Shown here in pieces: positions 17,572 to 24,224 of a stretch of 64,000 nt of DNA. The translations under genes were made by a program, and so were the position numbers. Below the pieces are notes generated by a model that saw nothing but the letters and a program-made list of their open reading frames with translations, did no database searches and was not told where the DNA came from. Where the stretch lies: assembly GCF_037893185.1 (NCBI RefSeq), contig NZ_CP140772.1:7680001-7744000 (forward strand), written 5' to 3'. The number at the start of each line of letters is the position of its first letter. Positions within the stretch are counted from its first letter, which is position 1. Origin of the DNA: Chitinophaga sp. 180180018-3. Lineage in GTDB: Bacteria; Bacteroidota; Bacteroidia; Chitinophagales; Chitinophagaceae.

Positions 17572-18661
17572 ACTTCGTGAATATTTGCTTCAACTGATCA
17601 ATCAACATACCATTTCCGTTAAGACTGATGCTGCTGATCTTTTCAGCGATCTTCTCCACGTACTCCATTTCCTTCAGCTTGAACAGCATCGGATTATCAT
17701 CCATCAGCCTGGCAGTATTCATCAGGCTTCTGGTGCTGGCAGTTTCTTCCCTTCGCATGATGATATTGGCCTGTGCCTTCTTTTCAGCCACCAGTACCTG
17801 GTTCATGATGTCCTTGACGTCGCCTGGCAGTATGATATCACGGATACCGAAACCGGTAACGGATATCCCTAATGCTTCACTCTTTCTGCTAACGGCTTCG
17901 AGGATGGCAGGAGCAAGGCTTTCCCTCTTTTCCAGGAGCTCATCGAAGTTCAGTACCGCAATGTATTCTCTCAGTGCCAGCTGAAACAGGACATACAACT
18001 GACGCTCATGTTCCTTGTTCTGCAACACAGCCTTTTGAATATCGGTGATCCGGTACTGTGCCCAGGCGTTTACCCGCAGCGCAGCCTTATCCCTGGTCAG
18101 AATTTCCTGTCCGCTTATCTCCACCTGCAGCTGCCGGGTATCTATCTTACTAACAGTGATGGTGATACTGTTCTTCCACCAGAAGTACACGCCGGAATAA
18201 AGGATAGTAGTGTACTTTCCATCAACGAGCATAACTGCCTGTTCATGATTCTCCACCGTGAAAGACCTTACGAACGGCGCTACCAGCCGGTGGCATAAAG
18301 TAGCGCGGTCCAGGCTTTCGGTGATATCTATCTTGGAAATATCAGCCCTGACAAACTTTCTGTCGATCATATTCTTCCAGAAAGCATACCTTCCGGCAGT
18401 CAATACTTCCTTCAGTAATCCGTTCTCATAATGCAATACGATTTCTGTATCGCTTACTTCTACTACCTGCAGCGCTGCTGCTACGGCATCATCCTGCAAC
18501 AGGATGTTCAGTTCAATGGGGGAAACGAAAGGCTTATTGGTGTCATAAACAGTCACGTCTTCATTGATCAGCCAGTGACGTCCTTCCAGCAGCATTCGCT
18601 GGTAAGCTCCATTCCTGAAAACCAACCCTCTTTCGTAGGCGTTGATAGTTACTCTTCTCAT
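17570..18661 (-). CDS. SPFH/band-7 (slipin-like) protein
   Basis: This 363-residue protein belongs to the SPFH superfamily, which forms membrane-associated oligomers. The N-terminal 110 residues are an extra domain (MRRVTINAYERGLVFRNGAY, then HWLINEDVTVYDTNKPF). The band-7 core follows, with LYSGVYFWWKNSITITVSKI, then RQLQVEISGQEILTRDKAAL, RVNAWAQYRI and the helical stretch ILEAVSRKSEALGISVTGFG. A coiled coil rich in A, E and K follows (VLVAEKKAQANIIMRREETA). I see no strong N-terminal membrane segment, so membrane attachment is uncertain. It lies downstream of the tRNA array on the same strand, 220 bp beyond the last tRNA-like piece. Its job here is unknown. Confidence 0.85.
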   Translation of the reverse strand: MRRVTINAYERGLVFRNGAYQRMLLEGRHWLINEDVTVYDTNKPFVSPIELNILLQDDAVAAALQVVEVSDTEIVLHYENGLLKEVLTAGRYAFWKNMIDRKFVRADISKIDITESLDRATLCHRLVAPFVRSFTVENHEQAVMLVDGKYTTILYSGVYFWWKNSITITVSKIDTRQLQVEISGQEILTRDKAALRVNAWAQYRITDIQKAVLQNKEHERQLYVLFQLALREYIAVLNFDELLEKRESLAPAILEAVSRKSEALGISVTGFGIRDIILPGDVKDIMNQVLVAEKKAQANIIMRREETASTRSLMNTARLMDDNPMLFKLKEMEYVEKIAEKISSISLNGNGMLIDQLKQIFTK

Positions 18662-18883
18662 TTTTTTTGTTTTTTGGGGTTAGTTAATGAATGAAAAGCC
18701 AGCAAGGCCATCCATCCTGTTAAAAACGGAAACAAGGCGGTGTCAGCGGTCAGTCATCAGTTAGGGCGGAAGAGCTAAGTGATGGTGATGTAGCTGATAC
18801 ATACAATTGTTTACTGGTCTTTGCAGGATTGCGTTGCCACCCTTTTGATGGCGTAGCCGGATCAGCGATACTGGCTTCTCTGA

Positions 18884-18956
18884 TGTTAGGGGGTTTCAAG
18901 CCCTTGCTTTTTACAGAAAGCGTCAGTCTATTGCTCTACCCAAATGAGCTACCGTT
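18884..18956 (-). pseudogene. Decayed tRNA-like sequence, Val(GAC)-like anticodon
   Basis: On the minus strand a good D-arm is present (GCTC, loop ATTTGGGTA, GAGC) followed by an anticodon-like loop CTGACGC, which would read GAC (Val). The anticodon stem has one mismatch. The T-arm is broken: GGG and CCC flank CTTGAAA, which lacks the TTC start, and no matching acceptor strand is found. Its front touches the 3' end of the D-armless gene next door. This looks like tRNA debris. Confidence 0.5.
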
Positions 18957-19018
18957 CGTAAACGGAAAGGATTCGAACCTTTTACCCATAGATCCTAAGT
19001 AGACTAATGTCCGTTCAC
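18957..19018 (-). tRNA. tRNA-like gene without a D-arm (62 nt), probably degenerate
   Basis: The acceptor strands GTGAACG and CGTTTAC pair fully with one G-T, and the T-arm AAAGG-TTCGAAT-CCTTT is perfect. Between them only about 28 nt remain, so there is no D-arm, and no canonical anticodon loop with T33 can be placed confidently. Either an internal deletion of a former tRNA or a truncated decoy. No CCA is encoded. The amino acid cannot be assigned. Confidence 0.5.
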
Positions 19019-19021
19019 AAC

Positions 19022-19146
19022 AGCATACAACGCGTTACTACGGCTGCACTGCCGGGACTTTTGAATCCCTGGCCCGGGTTGTGTTTCGCGGCATTGATCT
19101 GATCTTCCCGTCAGGGAAGTTCTTTAGTAAATGCATCGCATTTACC
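19022..19146 (-). other. tRNA-array spacer with a T-arm-like piece and two hairpins
   Basis: Between the Phe tRNA and the D-armless copy lie a T-arm-like stretch (GGGATTCAAAAGTCCC on the minus strand), a hairpin CTTCCC-TGAC-GGGAAG and a hairpin GTAAATGC-GAT-GCATTTAC directly after the Phe CCA end. No cloverleaf can be drawn. It may be another decayed tRNA or processing structures between tRNAs. Confidence 0.4.
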
Positions 19147-19221
19147 TGGTGGATGAAGCAGGAATCGAACCTGCACAGGCGGCGCTTCAAACCGCTGCTC
19201 TACCGTTGGAGCTATTCATCC
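19147..19221 (-). tRNA. tRNA-Phe (GAA)
   Basis: On the minus strand all four arms form: acceptor GGATGAA/TTCATCC, D-stem GCTC/GAGC, anticodon stem GCGGT/GCCGC with loop TTGAAGC (anticodon GAA), and T-arm GCAGG-TTCGATT-CCTGC. The discriminator is A and CCA is encoded. G at position 37 is unusual for tRNA-Phe, which normally has A, so function as the main cellular Phe tRNA is not certain. Confidence 0.8.
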
Positions 19222-19224
19222 TGT

Positions 19225-19313
19225 TGGTGTGAGTAGCAGGAATCGAACCTGCTATGTCTGTTAAGACGATGGTTTTACAGACCATTGCGACACTCCAGCT
19301 TCGCCGTACTCAC
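19225..19313 (-). tRNA. tRNA-Tyr (GTA)
   Basis: This class II tRNA on the minus strand has acceptor GTGAGTA/TACTCAC, anticodon stem ATGGT/ACCAT with loop CTGTAAA (anticodon GTA), a long variable arm with a GTCT/AGAC stem, and T-arm GCAGG-TTCGATT-CCTGC. CCA is encoded. Position 8 appears to be C instead of the near-universal T, and the D-stem is only 3 bp. It is separated from tRNA-Phe by 3 bp. Confidence 0.8.
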
Positions 19314-19332
19314 ATACCGGGGTTAACAATAT

Positions 19333-19405
19333 TGGGTGCAGGCGGGGTTCGAACCCTGATCTTCCAGTCCACAGCCGGATGTTCTGCCGTTGAACTACAG
19401 GCACC
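19333..19405 (-). tRNA. tRNA-His (GTG)-like, imperfect
   Basis: On the minus strand the anticodon stem TCCGG/CTGGA with loop CTGTGGA gives anticodon GTG (His), and the D-arm GTTC/GAAC is good. An extra 5' G before the acceptor fits the histidine G-1. The acceptor pairs at its outer five positions only, and the T-stem CAGGG/CCCGC pairs at three. It is either a divergent functional tRNA or a decaying copy. No clear CCA is encoded. Confidence 0.6.
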
Positions 19406-19412
19406 ATATTAG

Positions 19413-19485
19413 TTGGCCAGACCGGATTTGAACCGGTAACCTCCTGCGTATAAGGCAGTTGCTCTAACCGTTGAGCTACAAGCCA
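19413..19485 (-). tRNA. tRNA-Ile (TAT), rare anticodon
   Basis: On the minus strand the acceptor TGGCTTG/CTGGCCA pairs at six of seven positions, the D-arm GCTC/GAGC is normal, the anticodon loop CTTATAC gives anticodon TAT, and the T-arm ACCGG-TTCAAAT-CCGGT is perfect. The anticodon stem has an A-G at its base. It begins with T, which is unusual, and encodes no CCA. It is the first tRNA of the array, starting 10 bp after a strong terminator. Confidence 0.65.
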
Positions 19486-19495
19486 GTATAGGGAT

Positions 19496-19528
19496 AAAAA
19501 AAACGGTCGCCCAAAGACGACCGTTTTT
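19496..19528 (-). terminator. Strong minus-strand terminator before the tRNA array
   Basis: An 11-bp stem (19499-19509 with 19518-19528, core ACGGTCG/CGACCGT) is followed on the minus strand by eight T. It ends the interval 19531-19670 and lies only 10 bp before tRNA-Ile, so the tRNAs need read-through or their own promoter. Confidence 0.75.
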
Positions 19529-19549
19529 ACGTATAGGCGTAATAGTTAC

Positions 19550-19663
19550 CTATGCTCCTGGTCGTTTATTTTTGAAGGCATGGAAATAGCCTATCGATAA
19601 CAGCTGTTTGTTATGATCAATACTAAATCGTATGTTATAGACAGATATTTTCATCCGTTTCAT
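19550..19663 (-). CDS. Candidate small ORF, 37 aa, between two terminators
   Basis: The frame starts ATG at 19663 (MKRMKISVYNIRFSIDHNKQ) and ends at 19550 (..FKNKRPGA). It begins just after one terminator and ends just before the next, so it may be a real small gene or merely lie inside a small RNA. I recognise no family, and no clear ribosome-binding site is visible. Confidence 0.3.
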   Translation of the reverse strand: MKRMKISVYNIRFSIDHNKQLLSIGYFHAFKNKRPGA

Positions 19664-19668
19664 GCAAT

Positions 19669-19698
19669 TAAAAAGCCCCGCAAATCCTTGCGGGGCTT
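19669..19698 (-). terminator. Minus-strand intrinsic terminator
   Basis: An 11-bp GC-rich perfect stem, AAGCCCCGCAA/TTGCGGGGCTT, with a 4-nt loop is followed on the minus strand by TTTTT. It would end a transcript starting near 19830. Confidence 0.8.
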
Positions 19699-19725
19699 AT
19701 GTTATATTGAATTCGTTATTTTAAC

Positions 19726-19815
19726 TTATTCTTCAGCATAACATGCCCCGCGCGTATATCCCTGTATTGGGCTATACTCGTTTTTAAACTGCGTATGTAA
19801 AATTGAGCGGTACAT
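19726..19815 (-). CDS. Candidate small ORF, 29 aa, or small RNA
   Basis: A near-consensus -7 box (CACCTTTG at 19844-19837 on the minus strand) and a strong terminator at 19669-19698 bracket about 160 nt. Inside lies a 29-codon frame from ATG 19815, beginning MYRSILHTQFKNEYSPIQGY and ending CYAEE. I recognise no family. The transcript unit is better supported than the peptide. Confidence 0.35.
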   Translation of the reverse strand: MYRSILHTQFKNEYSPIQGYTRGACYAEE

Positions 19816-19836
19816 GTTTCTATTATTTTATCAATG

Positions 19837-19844
19837 CAAAGGTG
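19837..19844 (-). promoter_or_regulatory. Candidate -7 box for the small transcript
   Basis: On the minus strand CACCTTTGC differs by one base from the TACCTTTGC boxes seen at tmk and pfkB. It lies about 22 bp before the 29-aa frame. Confidence 0.45.
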
Positions 19845-20308
19845 GAGATATTTTTTTGAACCTGCAAAATTTTTTCAGAATTTTTTTTGAAAAATGATGG
19901 GATAGCTGCGATGGCAGCTAGATAAGCATCACGTATAGGCTGCTTCTGGTTGTGAAAAATGATTATAACTATAACGTATATACGATAATGTATTTTGTAT
20001 AAGCGATAAGAATGTATTGTACAGTATAAACAGAAATTTAGCCGACACGGGTTATAGGTATTATCTGAATGTTGAATAAGCAGGCGCATAATTTTTTGAG
20101 CTGGCACCCAACTATGCTCCTACTGTTAATCATTCGTTAATCCGATTACTAACAGTTAAGCCTATCCGATAATAATGCCCATTACTTATCGGGTTGAAAA
20201 TTTTTTTTAAGCTGACCTGGCATATTTGGATTTGCTAAAGAGATACTGTTTATAGGGGTTCTATTTTGCGTGATCAAAATAATGGACTATGTATCATAAG
20301 GATAGGAA
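19845..20308. other. AT-rich intergenic stretch with inverted repeats
   Basis: I see no convincing gene in these 460 bp. Two inverted repeats are present near 20128-20187: CTGTTA..TAACAG and CCGATAA..TTATCGG. They lie about 110-180 bp before the winged-helix gene at 20309 and could be regulatory. A 94-codon minus frame here has the composition of AT-rich noise. Confidence 0.5.
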
Positions 20309-20752
20309 ATGTACAAAATTTTAAAATCAAATTATACTATGAAACAATTCATTCCATCTGCAAGTCTCCCACCGGATCTGCCACACAACAATAGTCAGCC
20401 CGTTATGTATGATCCGGAACAACAGGTATTTGTGACCCTATACTCGGAAATCCTGCCTGTAGAACAAGACGTAATGGACCTTTTTCATGTACTGAAAGCC
20501 GGCGATGGCGACATTGTTAGTACCAACCACATTCAGGACACCATTTTCGGTAAAGGCATCAGAAGGAGAAGCCGCCTGGATGTATTGCTGCAAAAGCTGA
20601 GGCAACTACTCAGCAGAGGCACGGGAATGAGTATTAGGAACAAGAAAGGAATCGGCTACAGGCTGATCTATGTAAAACCCAAATCTATCACCGTTGTTCC
20701 GTTGGAAACCCTGCGTAGCATTGCATCGGAGCAACACAATAACACCATATGA
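20309..20752 (+). CDS. Stand-alone OmpR/PhoB-type winged-helix DNA-binding protein
   Basis: The 147-residue protein has a C-terminal winged helix of the response-regulator type: EQDVMDLFHVLKAGDGDIVS, then RSRLDVLLQKLRQLLSR and the wing NKKGIGYRLIYV near residues 113-124. There is no receiver domain, so it cannot be phosphorylated in the usual way. The start ATG at 20309 has AAGGATAGGA just before it; an alternative is the ATG at 20339. It overlaps the next gene by ATGA and belongs with it and the lone receiver at 21133 in one unit. The target is unknown. Confidence 0.75.
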   Translation: MYKILKSNYTMKQFIPSASLPPDLPHNNSQPVMYDPEQQVFVTLYSEILPVEQDVMDLFHVLKAGDGDIVSTNHIQDTIFGKGIRRRSRLDVLLQKLRQLLSRGTGMSIRNKKGIGYRLIYVKPKSITVVPLETLRSIASEQHNNTI

Positions 20753-21096
20753 ATTCCTCTATTACGCCTACTCCTGAATACCAGGAGGTACATTTTGCAG
20801 ATGGTTACATTTATGACCGGAAAAATTCAGCAATCCGGCATGAGAAAAGCCCTTGCTCCCTTGACCGGGAACATGCTGCTGTGCTGGAAGTACTGATACT
20901 GTATCGTAACCAGGTCGTGGCCAGGCAGGACATTATGAAAAAACTGGAATGGCTTAAAAATGAAAGGCACCTGGAAGCATTCATCAGGCATCTGAGAACA
21001 CACTGTTTCGCAGCTAGCGAATCAGTAGAGATCAGAACAGTCAGGATGACAGGTTATTCCCTGATTGTAGCAGATGAGAATATCAAATTCATTTAA
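20749..21096 (+). CDS. Second stand-alone winged-helix protein
   Basis: This 115-residue protein resembles the same OmpR/PhoB C-terminal domain: LDREHAAVLEVLILYRNQVV, ARQDIMKKLEW, the recognition-helix region HLEAFIRHLRTHC and the wing VEIRTVRMTGYSLIVADE. It lacks a receiver. Its start overlaps the stop of the previous gene (ATGA at 20749-20752), so the two are probably translated together and may act as a pair. Assignment rests on helix pattern and is less secure than for its neighbour. Confidence 0.65.
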   Translation: MNSSITPTPEYQEVHFADGYIYDRKNSAIRHEKSPCSLDREHAAVLEVLILYRNQVVARQDIMKKLEWLKNERHLEAFIRHLRTHCFAASESVEIRTVRMTGYSLIVADENIKFI

Positions 21097-21132
21097 ATCC
21101 GGCCTGCAAAAGGCCCTAATCTTCATTTTATC

Positions 21133-21552
21133 ATGACTCAGCCGTTACTAATTCTTCACGTAGATGATGATCCCATTTTTTCCGGCCTCGTGAGCCGGAT
21201 ATTACATCGCAACGGTTTTAAGGTATTTAGCGCAGCGGATATAACAGCCGGCTGGAAGCTTTTTAATGAGATCAGGTTCCATGCCTGCCTGCTGGACATT
21301 AACATGCCCGGTGGAAGCGGTATAGATCTTGGGGAGAAGATCAGGAACCGCGACATCCATATACCAATCGCCTATTTATCCGGTGAGCCAACAGCAACAG
21401 TGTCGGAGGAGGTGTATGGGAGAGGTGGCGGTTTCCGCCACTTCTCCAAAATCGCCGACCTGCCGGAATTACCACAGATGGTAAGGAATCTGATACTGGC
21501 ATATGCCAGTTCCTGTTTCGGACAAATGGAGTGGCCGCTCGTAAAAGTTTAG
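21133..21552 (+). CDS. Stand-alone response-regulator receiver domain
   Basis: This 139-residue CheY-like protein has the acidic pocket DDDP (about 11-14), the phospho-acceptor aspartate in CLLDINMPGGSGIDLG (about residue 56), the conserved hydroxyl residue in IAYLSGEP and a lysine in FRHFSKIAD near residue 110. No output domain follows. It lies 36 bp after the second winged-helix gene, so this looks like a response regulator split into separate proteins. No histidine kinase is in the window. Confidence 0.85.
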   Translation: MTQPLLILHVDDDPIFSGLVSRILHRNGFKVFSAADITAGWKLFNEIRFHACLLDINMPGGSGIDLGEKIRNRDIHIPIAYLSGEPTATVSEEVYGRGGGFRHFSKIADLPELPQMVRNLILAYASSCFGQMEWPLVKV

Positions 21553-21669
21553 ATGTTAATAACGTCATGGTTTGCTGTCCTGATCAAATATTTACTTATA
21601 TTACAGGCGCGTTTAGTAAACCCGAAACATCCGTTAACCACATTTTTAAACTTCAAAAAAAATTTAACC

Positions 21670-21945
21670 ATGAGACTTCAGAGAACCTTACACCATCCGG
21701 ATGGTGGACGTTCATTAGCCGAATACGAAATAAGGGACAATAACGTTTACACTACCATACATCATACTAAAGGTTCAGGGGTAATGCCCTGGTACGAAAT
21801 AAGAGAGAACAGGCTCTACCCTACTGAACATCATCCGCATGGACGGAGCTCATTTCACTGGTTTGAAATTAATGGGAACAACGTACTGCCGTCCGTTCAC
21901 CATCCTAATGGATCGGATGGCCTGGCCTGGTATAAAATTATATAA
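21670..21945 (+). CDS. Small protein of 23-residue HHPxG-WYEI-NxxYPT repeats
   Basis: I do not know its function. The 91-residue product consists almost wholly of a 23-residue unit: three full copies begin at HHPDG, HHTKG and HHPHG, and a shortened last copy at HHPNG ends WYKII. Each unit has HHPxG, then an aromatic-EI (WYEI, WFEI), then N-x-[VL]-[YL]-[PT]. The N-terminus MRLQRTL matches the end of a unit, so the protein is cut in the middle of the repeat, as in circularly closed beta repeats. There is no signal peptide. The ATG at 21670 is chosen because the upstream part of the frame does not share the repeat. A terminator follows at 21972. Confidence 0.7.
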   Translation: MRLQRTLHHPDGGRSLAEYEIRDNNVYTTIHHTKGSGVMPWYEIRENRLYPTEHHPHGRSSFHWFEINGNNVLPSVHHPNGSDGLAWYKII

Positions 21946-21971
21946 CCGTTACCGTAATGGTTTGCTGAACT

Positions 21972-22000
21972 TGCCTGGTTCCGGCCAGGCATTTTTATTT
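21972..22000 (+). terminator. Intrinsic terminator after the repeat-protein gene
   Basis: TGCCTGG and CCAGGCA pair around TTCCGG, followed by TTTTTATTT. It lies 27 bp after the stop codon at 21945. Confidence 0.8.
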
Positions 22001-22132
22001 AAATGTACTCAGGAATGTATGCCGATAAACAAGATAAGAATTATCTGTTGCTTTGATGATCCGGGTATGATAGACGATAATGTATTTATCTTTACAATCC
22101 ATACACTCCGGGATGTAAAAGGCGATTAACGG

Positions 22133-23185
22133 ATGGAGATCATGTTAGTAAGGGATGCTAAAGCAAAGGCTGCAAAATGGGTAACACTGGAAGCGGTTCC
22201 ACTGAACGGCTTCGGTGGTGCCTTTTTTCATGGATCTGTTAACTGGATGGCAGATGATGATATCTTCCCGGTTACTTCCGATATTGATATCATTGTGCTA
22301 CTTACAGATCCGGAAGGCCACCTGCCCGGGAAATTTATCTTTGATGATCTGATACTCGAGGTTTCGTATTTACCCGTTCGGGAATTTCAACTTCCTGAAA
22401 TCATATTAGCGAAACATTACCTGGCAGGGAGTTTCAGCAGGACCACTTTAATCGCCGATAACGGTAACCTCCTCAAAAATGTGCAACAAGCGGTTGCGAC
22501 AAAGTACCCGGAAGAATATTGGGTCCGCAAACGATGCAGCAATGCCAGAACTATAGCATTGGGCTATCTCAGGCAACTACAGGAAGATATGCTTTTGCAC
22601 GATCAGGTGACGGCCTGGCTCTTTGCCCGCGGATTGCTGGTGCATATGATGCTGGTAGCAGGATTGAAAAACCCTACCGTCAGGAAGCGATATGTTGTGC
22701 TGAAAGAATTACTGGAAAAGTACGGTGATTCGAAATCCTACGAAACGATGTTGCAACTAACCAGATTTGCTGCGCTTGACCCGGCCGCTGTGGAGCGGCA
22801 TCTTCATACACTCACTGCCGCTTTTGACATGGCGGCTGAAATAAAAGCCGGATCACCATACCGCTTTGCTGCCGATATCAGCCCGGTTGGCAGATCCATC
22901 GTAATCGACGGAAGCCGGGAATTGATCCGGGTCGGACTTCACCGGGAAGCAATGTTCTGGATCGTAGCTTCGTATTGTCGTTGCCTGCACATACTTTTTC
23001 ACAATATCTCCCCCTGCATAACGGAACCGCTCTACCGGGGATTTTCCGGCATGCTGGAGGAACTGGGAATTGCCACCTACGAAGAGCGATTGCAGAGCAA
23101 TGAAGAGGTACTGACCTTCCTTCCCGCAGCGGAAAAATTGACGGAAAAAATTATACAACTTACCCCTGGAATTATACATCCCTGA
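22133..23185 (+). CDS. Nucleotidyltransferase-fold protein, function unknown
   Basis: The 350-residue protein shows the polymerase-beta-like core GAFFHGSVNWMADDDIFPVT followed by SDIDIIVLLTDP, that is a G-S motif and D-x-D separated by a longer-than-usual insert (about residues 30-62). A third acidic strand may be DDLILEVSYL. The rest is helical (RCSNARTIALGYLRQLQEDM). This resembles aminoglycoside-nucleotidyltransferase-like proteins, but no specific substrate can be named. A candidate -7 box TATCTTTA lies at 22087-22094, 39 bp before the ATG. It stands alone between a terminator and the FecR-like gene. Confidence 0.65.
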   Translation: MEIMLVRDAKAKAAKWVTLEAVPLNGFGGAFFHGSVNWMADDDIFPVTSDIDIIVLLTDPEGHLPGKFIFDDLILEVSYLPVREFQLPEIILAKHYLAGSFSRTTLIADNGNLLKNVQQAVATKYPEEYWVRKRCSNARTIALGYLRQLQEDMLLHDQVTAWLFARGLLVHMMLVAGLKNPTVRKRYVVLKELLEKYGDSKSYETMLQLTRFAALDPAAVERHLHTLTAAFDMAAEIKAGSPYRFAADISPVGRSIVIDGSRELIRVGLHREAMFWIVASYCRCLHILFHNISPCITEPLYRGFSGMLEELGIATYEERLQSNEEVLTFLPAAEKLTEKIIQLTPGIIHP

Positions 23186-23268
23186 TCCTTTGCAAATCCA
23201 CCGTTTTCTCCCTATCTTCATTTTGAGAGCCAATTATCCAAAACAGTCTCACTTTCGCCTGAAGCCAT

Positions 23269-23655
23269 TTGCAGCATGATCTGGATGCATATTATCGCCA
23301 GTCCCGCCTGATGATCAAATACTGGGAAAATGCGATCTCTGATGAAGAGCGCGCAGAGCTGGACGCGTGGTTAGCCGCCAGTGATGAAAACCGGGCCCTG
23401 TTTGAAGAATTAAAAAATGAAAATTTTCTGAAGCAGGAAAAAAAGGAAATGGACAAATATCACCCGCAACAAGCATGGAACAAGATGAAAAATGAAACCA
23501 GACGTAAAAAAGGACCGTCCGGACCTGGCTTGATAATTACGCTGATAGCCTTGCTGCTGGCCATTTTACTGAAATGGTGCTATCTGAAAGACGCTTCTCC
23601 TGCAATTAATCCTCAGCAGGATGGGGGTACCGTTAAATCAGCCGCGTCCTCTTAA
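23269..23655 (+). CDS. Membrane protein with FecR N-terminal-like domain, no FecR domain
   Basis: The 128-residue product begins like the cytoplasmic front of FecR anti-sigma factors (LMIKYWENAISDEERAELDA, then WLAASDENRALFEEL). It has one membrane helix near 87-104 (LIITLIALLLAILLKWCYL) and ends after about 20 more residues, without the periplasmic FecR and STN-like domains. The first codon at 23269 would be TTG; the first in-frame ATG is 23311, so the true start is uncertain. No sigma gene is adjacent. It may be a shortened anti-sigma factor or a recruited domain in another small membrane protein. Confidence 0.6.
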   Translation: MQHDLDAYYRQSRLMIKYWENAISDEERAELDAWLAASDENRALFEELKNENFLKQEKKEMDKYHPQQAWNKMKNETRRKKGPSGPGLIITLIALLLAILLKWCYLKDASPAINPQQDGGTVKSAASS

Positions 23656-23678
23656 TATTCTACCTCTTTTTCCGCCAA

Positions 23679-23705
23679 AGCGCCTTCCCTCAAAAAGGAG
23701 GCGCT
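23679..23705 (+). terminator. Hairpin after the FecR-N-like gene
   Basis: AGCGCCT and AGGCGCT form a stem continued by CC/GG with a one-base bulge. The tail ATTTGTTGTT is only weakly T-rich. It lies 24 bp after the stop codon. Confidence 0.5.
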
Positions 23706-23780
23706 ATTTGTTGTTGGGTAAACAACAGGTATTTCCCACAATGTTTTACATTTGAGAAATGTGAATAAAACGAGAGTATT

Positions 23781-23888
23781 ATGATTTTTTTACTTGTATC
23801 TTTTCTGGTCCTCTGTTGTCTGCTCCTGTCTGCTACTGTTTACGCTGTCAATGAACAGTCGAAACAATGGGCGGAATCCGATATATAA
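23781..23888 (+). CDS. 35-aa single-span membrane peptide
   Basis: A short frame from ATG 23781 to TAA 23888 encodes a strongly hydrophobic N-terminal helix (MIFLLVSFLVLCCLLLSATV) and a polar tail (NEQSKQWAESDI). GAGAG precedes the start by a few bases. Composition and the sharp hydrophobic-to-polar change favour a real small membrane protein over chance. It lies 125 bp after the FecR-N-like gene. No family is recognised. Confidence 0.5.
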   Translation: MIFLLVSFLVLCCLLLSATVYAVNEQSKQWAESDI

Positions 23889-23905
23889 TCCCGTCACAAT
23901 AATTA

Positions 23906-24178
23906 ATGGGCGAAGCCATTGAGGGGAATATTATTACGAGAGATGGAAGAGCCGGCGCGGTCCGTTCCGATAAAAGAACCGGAGAGCAGCTCTTTTTTGC
24001 AAAAGAGAGCCGTTCGGTATTGCCCAGGCCTGTAAAATTTCTGTTTTCCTTGCTGAAAAGGAAAAAACGGGCAAAATCACCACTCCTTTCGGCAACGATC
24101 TATTCCCCTGCCAATAAAATTTTTACGAGGAAATCAATAGGGGGCTACCCCTTTTTCCGGCGTTATACAAACGTATAA
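23906..24178 (+). CDS. Doubtful hypothetical protein, 90 aa
   Basis: The frame opens 17 bp after the 35-aa peptide (MGEAIEGNIITRDGRAGAVR). It is rich in K and R, with no recognisable domain and no clear hydrophobic core. Its position and direction fit co-transcription with the peptide, but it could be a chance frame. Confidence 0.25.
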   Translation: MGEAIEGNIITRDGRAGAVRSDKRTGEQLFFAKESRSVLPRPVKFLFSLLKRKKRAKSPLLSATIYSPANKIFTRKSIGGYPFFRRYTNV

Positions 24179-24224
24179 ACGTGCGTACTGTAGCATTTTT
24201 ATTTTTATCTGGCAAAATATTGAT

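Noticed and set aside
19130..19150. Hairpin after tRNA-Phe as a terminator
   Set aside because: GTAAATGC/GCATTTAC lies between two tRNA-like units and has no T-tract after it, so it is more likely a processing site or chance.
18884..19485. Attachment site or integrase for a mobile element at the tRNA array
   Set aside because: No integrase, transposase or direct repeat of a tRNA 3' end was seen in the neighbouring 3 kb on either side.
19823..20107. 94-codon minus frame after the winged-helix promoter region
   Set aside because: Composition is that of AT-rich noise with many I, Y and H, no domain and no promoter or ribosome-binding site. The small-transcript promoter box overlaps its end.
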